Origin: Liolophura sinensis
Taxonomy: Eukaryota; Mollusca; Polyplacophora; Chitonida; Chitonidae
Direction: 5' to 3'
DNA: 64,000 nt
NCBI RefSeq assembly: GCF_032854445.1
Contig: NC_088302.1
Location: forward strand, 14,811,338-14,875,337
The position numbers were made by a program, and so were the translations under genes. The notes beneath the pieces are model-generated. The model had not been told where the DNA came from, did no database searches, and saw only the letters and a program-made list of their open reading frames with translations. Shown here piece after piece: positions 24,107-36,100 of this stretch; within the stretch, counting starts at the first letter, position 1, and each line of letters opens with the position of its first letter.

Positions 24107-27100
24107 TGAACATAAAGACTACATGTACTAGTATAGGTATATAATAAGCTGGACATGTTTGTACATACAGTATACATGTACTACTTAAAGAACCTCAGCT
24201 TACAAAGTATTTTTGTTAGTTCAGTCCATCCTACAACATGTGACCATGAGGACATTATCGAGGCCTTTGTGACCCAGTGATGAAGCTGACAAAAGGCTAC
24301 ATTTACCTGAGCACAATCTTTAATGGTCCACAAATTTATAGGCCGGATGTGGTCACACTTCAGAAAAGACTTGAGAACAGAAAACCTATCTGCCACCTTT
24401 TGACATAAGTGGAAATTCCACTCATGTTTTTGAAATATAAGTTTGCGCATGTGGCTGCTTTACAAGTTTCTCCTATCAATGGATGGATGGATAGTGACAG
24501 TTTATATGTCCACTGTGTTATGAATAGTACCACAGTTCTGAACAGATGATGTACGTGTGTTTTGCTGATGTGCTGGTACCCACTTCTGACACTTCAACAC
24601 ATAGATTATACAACATACATGCACATGTATGTATCTGGCACTCACACAGTTGAAAGAAAAAATTAATCCAGATATCAGTGTCATAATATTTTTACCAGCA
24701 TTCATATATTTCACCATTTACATGTACATGTGTATAAATGATAAGAGATAAGCAAACTGAAAGTGAGAAAATAGGTTGCCAGACAGATGTAGAAATATGA
24801 AAAAAAACATTGTAATGTTAGCTGAAATTCCATGTGCCTAACCAACGGTCCATCTTCATCATTATATATACTAGAAAAGGACTAGGGCATTATTACATGC
24901 ACACAACGCATTCATTATTACATGAATATACATGTAGATCAGCTTTGTGGTACATGTATCTGCATTTCTGTATTTTTACATTAAACTTGTCACCAAGACA
25001 AAACCACCTGCATATAAATAAATATATACAAGTATCTGTTTATAGGAAGTTTGAGGATCAATTGAGAACGACAAGCCATAAAAAGCAAAAATAAAACACA
25101 AAATAGTGATCTTCGTGTAGATGTAAGAATTTACTTTTAAAATGTGTTTTCACATATCCATCAACATGGATTATTTTTTCAAACGATCATTAATAAACCA
25201 AAATTCCCAGGTGACAATGTTTCATTTTAACACTTTGATGCACCTTACCTGTATGTGCGTCGGTGAGAGAGACGAGGTGACAGCAGCTGCAACTGTACAT
25301 ACATGTCCACTAGCCCCAGGAAGCTATACAAGACCCCCTGGTCCGTCATCACAAGCTTCTTGTTTTGAACAACTCCAGGTCACATCAATATTCAAATCCT
25401 GTTGCCACAACAAAATACCCCTGCAGAGCAGACCAGGGATAAAGCTATTCCATCCTTAAAGTCCAGGGCTAGAGGCCAAACAGAGAGCTTACGGCATCCA
25501 GTGCCAGGCCACAGACCTATCATTTCAGTGTAAAAACCAGATTGCAATATTGACACAGGCTACATTGTCCAGTATGGGTTTTACTCTGAACTGTGGAAGT
25601 CTTTGCAGACACCAAGAACCACAGAATCATACAACAAACCATCAGTACACAAAAGTTTAGACAAACTACATTTGTAGACTCAGGAGGATGAACAATTTTG
25701 TAGAGTTTACCATCAAATCCCACAAGACTTCAATGTGTAGCAGAATCACATATGGATGTACATGTAGTTCCTTGCAGCACATTTATGACAGCAGTCTTCC
25801 AAACTCTAGTTTGCTTTGTAGTCCTCTAAATAAAAAAGTCACCACCACAACACAGAGCTATGTATGTAGTAGACTCAGACACACACAAAAAAATATCCAA
25901 AACTTTTCGGGGCATTCCACCAGATCCTATTCAGGCTGATATCCACACCCTAGCGCCTATTAAGGCCACTGCCTGCAACTGTCACAGAACAACATAATTG
26001 GATGCTTTATCGATCTCCATCTTCATCAGCTGATGAGTAGATAAGAACACCCAATTAAACATATACTTGAACGCATATTCTTCGGTTGTACACACACTAG
26101 TTCAGGAATGGCCAAAGTTTCCAAAGAATTTCAAAGAACATGATGCACAGTGAGGTTTACTGGAATCCGCACACACGCTATAGTGAATGCCCTCAAAAAC
26201 TAAGGCTGTGATGCCAAACTCTGAACCATGAGTTCTGAACAAAGTCTACAGAAAACAGTGAAATCAACACTTCCTACCATTCCGTTACAGAGGAGAATGG
26301 GAGAGCACCAAATAATTTAGAAGTTTTTTTCACTGGCCGTGCTGGATTGAAAAGGTACATGGAAGGGGAGAAGAAAGAATGGTAGTTTAAGAGAAGTAGG
26401 TAGTGATTAGGCCCGAGGATAAATGGCTGCTATAGACAGCAGGCTGTTAAGTACAGATCATGATCATCTGGGGGCTTGGCCAGACACACCGATTAGCCAG
26501 CGGCCAATCAATTCTTTCGCCTCAAAAATTAAACCCAGCCCCCTTCTCTCAGAGGATAATTTCATTAGTGTGTTATACTGTACATCCGAGATATTAATCT
26601 TTCCTCACCGCCTGTCTACTGGTGTTTTCCTCAAGCCATTTTCCCTGCCAAATCGCTTTTGTATGAAAATAAGGAGCGGTGCAAACTCAGAGCAAAGATC
26701 CCTTGGGGCCCATGAGTATGCTAACCTCTACCGCTGTGACTTTCATCAGATGGTGAAGTTTTTTATATGGACAATCTAAAATGAAAGCCAGTTGAAAGCC
26801 ATAACAATTTTTCAAATTACATCCAAAAGGCTTTGCATATCATATGTCCTTTCCAAAGCTTATAATTACCACAGATACATGTACAAAGTAGTAGTAGTAG
26901 TTTGAAATGAAAAACTTTTGAAGCAAAGCATATTGAGCACTGAAGCTAGGGTGTCTTCTTGTTTAAAGGATTTTCTTTTTTTTTTTTTTTTTTTTGATTG
27001 GTGTTTTACGCCGTACTCAAGAATATTTCACTTATACGACGGCGGCCAGCATTATGGTGGGTGGAAACCGGGCAGAGCCCGGGGGAAACCCACGACCATC

Positions 27101-30100
27101 CACAGGTTGCTAGAAGACCTTCTCACGTACGGCCGCCAGCATGAGCTGGACTTGAACTCACAGCGACCGCATTGGTGAGAGACTCCTGGGTCATTACGCT
27201 GCGCTAGCGCTTTAACCGACTGAGCCACAGAGGCCCCTCTTGTTTAAAGGAGAAGAAAACTTAAAATTATGACACTATAGGCTGAAAAGAGCAAATTTTT
27301 TTCTATCTGGTGGTGTTATAAATTTGCGATTTTTTCTCGCCATACACGTAAAGCCTGAAAATGGCAAAGCTGGCATAAATCCCTGAGTCCATCGCGTCCT
27401 CCATCTTTAACACCCTGTAATTTATGCTGGGGGTGTGTTGCCTCTCAGCCAATGTGACTTGTTAAAACTGCCCGCTTGTTCGTGTAAACTCGGAACCTAC
27501 ATCCAACGTTCCGGCTTCCTGATCATCAAGGGGAAAACGTTTGTTGGGGGGGGGAGTATGACACTTGCAACATATGTTAGTTACTCCACAAAGCATTATG
27601 GGACATCATAAACATGTACCTTCAGAAAGATCAGAACTGCCTGGTTCACATTTTTGCATAGACTGCATTTTTAATTCAACAAATTTTGATGCATAAACAG
27701 CATGTAATGGTTAAGTTCTCTTTTCTTTATGAAGCATTTACTTATTTGACCAGACCACCAGACCAGTTGACCAATGAGGTCATATTTTTGAGTCCTGGAC
27801 CAAAGCTTACAACCATTTATTTATTTATTTCACTGGTGTTTCATGCTGTAAGAATATTTCCCTTATACGATGGTGGCAAGCCTTATGGTGGGAGGAACCC
27901 GGGCCGAGATCACAGGAAACCGACGGCCACCAGCTGGTTGCAGGCAGACTTTCCCTCCAATGACCTGGCAGGGCGTGAGATTACATGTTTGAATCCAAGA
28001 CCAGATCACTTGTCTTGAAAAATGAGATGACATGCTCAAGAACAGTCCACTAATCTTGACCAATGAGTTCAAATGTTTAAATCCAAGACCAGACCACTTG
28101 TGAGATTGCATGTTTAAATCCAGGACAAGATGACTTATCTTGACGAATGAGGTTACATGTTTAAATCCAGGACAAGACCACTTATCTTGACCAATGAGGT
28201 CACATGTTTAAATCCTGCATCAGACTAGTTGTCTTGACCAATGAGATCACATGTTTAAATCCTGCACCAGACTAGTTGTCTTGACCAATGAGGCTGCATA
28301 TTTGAATCCTGCATCAGACTAGTTGTCTTGACCAATGAAATCACATGTTTAAATCCAGGGCAAGACCACTTATCTTGACCAATGAGGCTGCATGTTTGAA
28401 TCCTTCACTAGACTAGTTGTCTTGACCAATGAGAATACATGTTTGAATCCAGAAACAGACCAATTATCTTGACCAATGAGGTTGCATGTTTGAGTTCAGG
28501 GGCTGCTTGCACAAAGCAATCGTTGGCTATGTTGATACTAACTACCGTGAAGAGACATCTTAAAAGCATACGTTGCCATGCTAGTTACCGTCAACTTAGG
28601 CTACAATCGTTTTGAGGAAGAGGCCTCAGGACCAGACTAGTTGTCTTCACCAATGAGGTCACATCTTGGAATCCAGGACCAGACCACTACTGTTTTGACC
28701 TGAATTAGGACAAATGTCTGAATCCAAAACCTGAAAGGTCAGAGCTTCCGGAACCTACATGTACAGATGGCCCTTGGACAGTCTGCTTACATGTAAATTG
28801 GGCTAAAATACAGACATTCTGCTACATCTATTTGTCAAATCAAATACATTAAAAACATTATTATTTGAGTTTATTTACATGTATCATCTTCATGGTCTTT
28901 AAAATGATAAGTTCCTTAATGGCACTTTTTAAAGATTTTACATCTTAGGTGAGTAAGCTCTGCTATATTTCAGAAAAAACAAGCATAAAGCCAAACAGAT
29001 GGGTGGTACAAAAAGCAGTTTTTGAAGTTGAAAAATAAATCACAATCGATGGATATTAGAAAATGCTTTCCAATTTTCTTTATGAAGCATGAAGAAATTA
29101 AAGGTAGCAGTACATGAGATAAACCTATGGGTTTGTTACTGTATAACTGGCTGTAGAATTCAGACAGTTATATGTAAGCATGTGTCAGTAATTGTAATTA
29201 GCACTGGGCCTCATTGGACGCAAGATATACGCCTTTCTTTTCTTTAATTGGTGCCAGGAGCTATTTGGCTAGGGACTACTATTGATAGAATGGCCGTTAC
29301 ATGTACCTGTCAATATTCTCCTTACCTACAGCCATCTACATGAACGTACCATGTACATGTACTATTAAATATGCATATTCACATATTCGCAGTGCACATA
29401 TTTATGAGTTCAGTCCCTGATTTCTCCAACGTCTATTTTACAGGCATACATGTACATTTACATGTGTGTCAGCATCTTTCAGAACTACACATACACAAGT
29501 ATACATGTACATGTAGGAACAGATGAAAAACTAGCTGCAATTTGGTGTCAATGACCATTGCCATGGTAACCATTTTGGAAGGGCGTACTGATTCCATGAC
29601 AAAAATAAAAGAGTGGCAAGTCATATTAAAAGGGCTGGGGAGCAACAAATAACAAATTAATGATGAATTGTGCTGGCCAGACAAGTAGATGACACAATAT
29701 TGATTCAGGTAATGACTCACTGCTGTAAAATTGACAACCAGCTGATATCTGATGGCCCATAGGGTCAAGTTACCTCCCTTGAAAATTCAAGCTATATTTA
29801 TACTCCTGGAACATGTTTAACAGATACATGCCGATAGTCCAAATAGTCCGACACTGTCTCCTAAGATACATTTGTACCATGTGCAGTCTGGGACCCAGGT
29901 TTTTTCTTTATCCAACACTTGTATGCACCTGGATACAAGTATTGCCTTAGTATTACATGACACGCATACCCTACATCTTCAACCTTTTCGCATGTTTGCA
30001 CAGCGCTTATTCAAGCAAATTTTGAGAATATTTTTCTGTGTTGACTGACAAAATTATACTTTTTGTGAAGCCCTGAAATTTGCCAATTCAACCAATGTTT

Positions 30101-33100
30101 CTTTTTCCCAAAAATGTTTTGTCTCCAAAATCAAATTAAAAACATGCATAAAGTGCACTGCAAGTTGCTCTTTCTGACGTGAAAAGGTCGAGGAATTAGG
30201 GTACATTACATACATATTGTACAGTACAAGTAGATAAATCTACATGAGTAAACTGCTCACACTAATGACCACAGGCCTACATGTATACACTTCTACATAT
30301 GTACATTGTATGCAAACAGATACAATAATACATAAAAACTTCCCACATTCCTTCATTTCTTCATGCTTCAACCCGTATTCAAGGAGATTTCACTAAGAAG
30401 TGTAATGAGTACAGCTGCAGTCCAGTTTATAGGAGAAACTAGACAGAGCCTTGAGGAAACCGTGTCACCCATAACCAGGCTGGAGTACACTGTACATGTA
30501 CATGTAACATGCCGTGTGATGTACATGAAGAACAAAAATAAGAGGTGAGCACCCAAGCTACAAGTACAGTACATGCACATGTATGAGGATAAAGAATAGT
30601 ACATGGACATCCATGTGGGTAAAGAACAGTACATGGACATGTATGTGGATAAAGAACAGTACATGGACATGTATGAGGATAAAGAATAGTACATGGACAT
30701 CCATGTGGGTAAAGAACAGTACATGGACATGTATGTGGATAAAGAACAGTACATGGACATGTATGAGGATAAAGAATAGTACATGGACATCCATGTGGGT
30801 AAAGAACAGTACATGGACATGTATGTGGATAAAGAACAGTACATGGACATGTATGTGGATAAAGAACAGTACATGGATATGTATGTGGATAAAGAACAGT
30901 ACATGAACATGTATGAGGATAAAGAACAGTACATGGACATGTATGTGGATAAAGAACAGTACATGGACATGTATGTGGATAAAGAACAGTACATGGACAT
31001 GTACATGTATGTGGATAAAGAATAGTACATGGACATCCATGTGGATAAAGAACAGTACATGGCCATCGATAAAGAACAGTACATGCACATGTATGAGGAT
31101 AAAGAATAGTACATGGACATCCATGTGGGTAAAGAACAGTACATGGACATGTAAGTGGATAAAGAACAGTACATGGACATGTATGAGGATAAAGAATAGT
31201 ACATGGACATCCATGTGGGTAAAGAACAGTACATGGACATGTAAGTGGATAAAGAACAGGACATGGATATGTATGTGGATAAAGAACAGTACATGAACAT
31301 GTACGTGGATAAAGAACACTACATGGACATGTATGTGGATAAAGAACAGTACATGAACATGCAAGTGGATAAAGAACAGTACATGGATATGTATGTGGAT
31401 AAAGAACAGTACACGGACATCGATAAAGAACAGTACATGGACATCCATGTGGATAAAGAACAGTATATGGACATGCATGTGGATAAAGAACAGTACATGT
31501 ACATGTATGTGGATAAAGAACAGTACATGGACATGTATGTGGATAAAGAACAGTACATGGACATCCATGTGGATAAAAAAACAGTACATGGATATGTACA
31601 TGTATGTGGATAAAGAACAGTAAATGAACATGTATGTGGATAAAGAACAGTACATGGACATGTATGTGGATAAAGAATACTACATGGACATGTATGTGGA
31701 TAAAGAACAGTACATGGACATGTATGTGGATAAAGAACAGTACATGGACATGCATGTGCATAAAGAACAGTATATTGGACATGTATGTGGATAAAGAACA
31801 GTACATGGACATGTATGTGGATAAAGAACAGTACATGGACATGTATGTGGATAAAGAACAGTATATGGACATGTATGTGGATAAAGAACACTACATGGAC
31901 ATCCATAAAGAACAGTACATGGACATGCATGTGGATAAAGAACAGTACATGGACATGTATGTGGATAAAGAATACTACATGGACATGTATGTGGACAAAG
32001 AACAGTACATGGATATGTATGTAGATAAAGAACAGTACATGGACATGTATGTGGATAAAAAACAGTACATCGATAAGTTTGTTGGATAAAGAACAGTACA
32101 TGGACATGCATGTGGATAAAGAACAGTACATGGATATGTATGTGGATAAAGAACGGTACATGGACATGTATGTGGATAAAGAACAGTACATGGATATGTA
32201 TGTGGATAAAGAACAGTACATGGATATGTATGTGGATAAAGAACAGTACATGAACATGTAAGTGAATAAAGAACAGGACATGGATATGTATGTGGATAAA
32301 GAACAGTACATGAACATGTACGTGGATAAAGAACAGTACATGGGTATTTATGTGGATAAAGAACAGTACATGGACATGTATGTGGATAAAGAACAGTACA
32401 TGGGTATTTATGTGGATAAAGAACAGTACATGGACATGTATGTGGATAAAAGACAGTACATGGATATGTATGTGGATAAACAACAGTACAAGGACATGTA
32501 CATGTATGTGGATAAAGAGAAGTACATGGATATGTATGTGGATAAAAAACAGTACATGGACATCTATGTGCAACCGTTTTGTTTTGTAAGACCGTCAAAC
32601 ACAACATACCCAAGATGACCATAAATTTTGTCCATGGCTAACTTGCCCACCTTTTCATGTTTCTGAGAGTTCTATTGATTAGACAGATGTTTTGAGGCTT
32701 GGTAGATGGGATGATATTTCACTGGAAAAGGACTAAATGAACAGCTCAGAAAAAGATACTGTATCTTTACAAACAAGAAAAAAAATACAAGACTAAAGCA
32801 AGACTGTGGCATAAATGTGCACATGAAGTTCTTCATATTTTAGAAGAAAAGACAATGAGACTAAACCAAATGTATATACGTGTACGTGTATGCATTGATA
32901 AAGTATCCCACTGGCATGACATGAAGTCTACACAGCGCGTCCAGGTTTACTAACTGACTGCACATGTAAACTTTTGAAGTGCACTGGCTAAAATACCCTG
33001 TACATAAGCATACATGTACGTATGTGTACCAATGCAGCTTTAATTTCAAACCCTAGCATGTGCATACATGTACATGTTATTGAAAACCATGACATGAATC

Positions 33101-36100
33101 TAATTATCTTACACCAAGGCAGCTAAAATCAGGCCGTTTTATGGTATGTGGTCAACATATCAAGCACTATTAGCATGACTGATACATTATTGAGATGTTC
33201 TGTCCAATACAGTCAAATTTAGGTCCTGAGGGACAACTACATGTAACTAACAGTGCCTTAATCCCTTAATACATGCATGTATCTTTTAAAACATAGGGTC
33301 AGTAACAGGTTCCAATTTGTACAGACACACGAAAACAAAAATAATACAGCTATTTACATGTACCTGAAAAATTTAATTCCGTTCTTGAAAATGTTTCAAT
33401 TTCAAATTCAGCACATGACCATGTACAGTCAGTGTACACACACTTCCACACTTTGTTCATGGACAGCCGCATTAACTATGTTAACTTGATTGGGACAGCA
33501 AAGTGAAATGTCGTGCTAGATGATGATCAAGTCATGCAATTTGTGCACCGGAGCTAAGGTGCAATAAATCATATATTGGATTCACCAGGAAGAAGCCACA
33601 GATGAGCTTGGACATAATAAGAGGAACTATATAAAATTCCCACCTCCCAGATACATGTATTGAAAATCATAGTTTTCGCTTCATGCCCGAGCTGGACTTT
33701 TATGTAAATGCAGGATATACTCAAATATTAATAATGTCTTTCTCCATCAACTTCATGTAACACTGTATGTACAACAGCTGGTGTGAAATATTCATATGGC
33801 ATCACCATAATGATCATTAACAGATTTACATGTAAATCAAGAATTATATATATATATAATAATTATATGCTGCTGATGCCCTGGTATGATGTGAACAAAA
33901 TGCTCCATTTTCTTAACACCCTAATTCTTCAACATTTTCAACCACCTGCACAACTTGAAACATTCTCAGAAAAATAATTTGCACAGGTTTATGAAGCTTG
34001 CATCTCTAGTGACACGAACAAATAATTTTCAGGATGATTTGCGTAATAATTGTGTGGATAAATTCCACTGAAAAAAGTGCTGTAGAGGTCGAAAAAGTTG
34101 AAGATTTATAGTACCAAGTACAGAAGACACCTGAAAAGTCAGGCTGCATATACACACCAACAGTAATATAAATGTCTTGAACACATTAACATTATGTACA
34201 AGTACACATACTTAAACCATCTCTTGTAATGAAAGATTCATGTACATGCCTGAGCATGTGCTGCACTAAACATTAGCATCACTTGGACATGTTCATTTGG
34301 GTCTATATATGCAACCACATATACAATTAGGGGCCACCGTGGCCAAGGGGGGTAGCATGGCGCAATGACCCAGGAACCCCCCAACAATGCGGTCACTGTG
34401 AGTTCAAGTCCAGCTCATGCTGGCTACCTCTTCCCCTACGTGGGAATGTTTTTCAGCAATCTGCAGATGGCCATGGCTTCCAATCACAATCCTGCTCTGA
34501 CCGGTTTCCTCCCACCATAATACTGGTTAACACCAATCAAACAAATAAATAACCATGTACAATTAAATGTACAATTACATGCACTTGTGGCTGGTCAGTA
34601 GGTGTTCTCTGGATTGGAGTTGTAACTATTACAATAACGGACTCTGTGTTAAATTATTTTGTTTGTGCTATGTAGTACAGTATACATAAGGCCACTCTTT
34701 GTTGGATGTAACCTGACCCTGTCCAAAAATAATAGGGTAGAATCATGGAGAATTCCACAATTCGGTCAGGATATTCCCAAAAGCATGTTTTTGATGATAA
34801 CCAAATCCAGGGTTTCTTTTATAGACTTCTGTGTGTTTGTTTGCTTGCAGTTTCAATACATTCATCAGCCGTCCCTTAACATGCACTACAGTAATCTACA
34901 TGTACATGTAAACATGTATTTTGTGGTTGGGCTGTGGGTGTTTTCTCTTTGCTGAAATTTCTTTACTCTAATAATAATGCACTCCCCAATCTTTCGGCAC
35001 ATGTGCACAGGTAAATGCAGTTTAGCTTAAATTCACAAATAAAACACATCCCTCAACTTTATCACTGTAAACAGATGAAGAAAAAGACTTACCTCATGAC
35101 CCAAACCGGTTCCCCTCCATTGCCCAGTTCATTCTCTAGTGGAGGCGAGGACAGAGCCACTCCCTTGCTGTTCTTAATGGCTGACTTGATATCTGCAATG
35201 GCCATGTCCAGGGCTTCACGCTTAGCCTTGAGGTCCTCCATGATGGCCTGGGCGTCAATGTCTTTTGGACCTTCTGGGGAGTCCCCATTCTCTAATTGTT
35301 CTAGGCCTTGCATTAACTCAGCCCGTTGTCTGCGCCGCAGCAGATCTGCTGGACCATCATGGTAGTTGTTGTCCTCCACATCACTGGTCTGGCTGCTGGA
35401 CAATCCGTCCTCAACATTGGGCATGCCAGACACTGACTTTTCACCTTCTGACAGCACGCTTTCCACCTCAATACTGTCACACTCAGTGTTCTCTGGAGAC
35501 AGTGTGAAAGCCTGCCTCTCGTCCCCTAGTGTCCCGTCTATATTGTTCAAGGGTATTTCTGTCAGAGATTCTTCAGTGACATTCTGTTTTTCAGGATCAC
35601 AGTTGCCACCTAGTTCCCGCAGGATTCTCTGATGGAGAGCCTTTTCAGGTGACGATTCCCTAGATCCTATTGTTGAGCTTCCATCTTGACTAGATGAAGT
35701 GTGACTCCCAATTTTCATGGCACTTCCCTCTGCGGAGCTGGAATAAGCCAGCCTCATGCCGACATAAGAATTGTCTGACTGGACTCTTGCATACTTGACA
35801 TAATCATATTCGTTCTCTATGTGAACATCTCCGCCATGTTCCACGCCATGGCCATCAACGAGAATATGAGAGCCATTCATGTCTCTCACCTGAGCACCGC
35901 GCAGTTTTTCTACAGGTATGGCAGAGCCTTCCGCTGAGAACACTAATGATGACCTAACTCTCTCCACATCCCGTTCTGAGCTGGACCCATCCCGATCGCT
36001 ACCGCTCCCCGAGTGACGGTCATTCACACGACATGCCAAACCTGGAGACTTTTTTCTCATCTTGGGTTTAGCGCCCTGGGCATTATAATTTGCCATTGTT

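Larger units (their letters stand above)
27748..28720. repeat. 47-bp minisatellite, about ten copies, twice interrupted
   Basis: The unit carries GACCAATGAGGTCACATGTT, then TAAATCC, then CAGACTAGTTGTCTT. Copies diverge by several substitutions. One unit lies left of a SINE (27816-27975) and the rest right of it, so the SINE landed in the array. A second element interrupts it at 28499-28630. Confidence 0.88.
13635..35092 (-). other. APBA1 intron A/B, 21.5 kb
   Basis: By far the largest intron. It holds SINE copies, two minisatellites, inverted-repeat elements, an AT microsatellite and a perfect palindrome, listed separately. Three GC-richer, apparently repeat-free patches (18338-18690, 19655-20180, 26400-26770) stand out from the AT-rich background. 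Additional alternative exons cannot be excluded, but A-to-B joining is already in phase. Confidence 0.6.

Noticed and set aside
25240-25300. Possible exon between TTGCAG and a GTAAGG donor
   Set aside because: The segment is short and encodes nothing recognisable, and exon A already joins exon B in phase.
26423-26779. 118-codon plus-strand frame
   Set aside because: No recognisable domain and antisense to the intron; kept only as a regulatory-island finding.
30567-32572. CRISPR-like array of 30-bp direct repeats
   Set aside because: The units are contiguous with no unique spacers, and the DNA is animal.
30368-32622. Long open frames of up to 477 codons on both strands
   Set aside because: They are produced by a 30-bp tandem repeat whose length is a multiple of three; no domain, splice or start context supports a gene.
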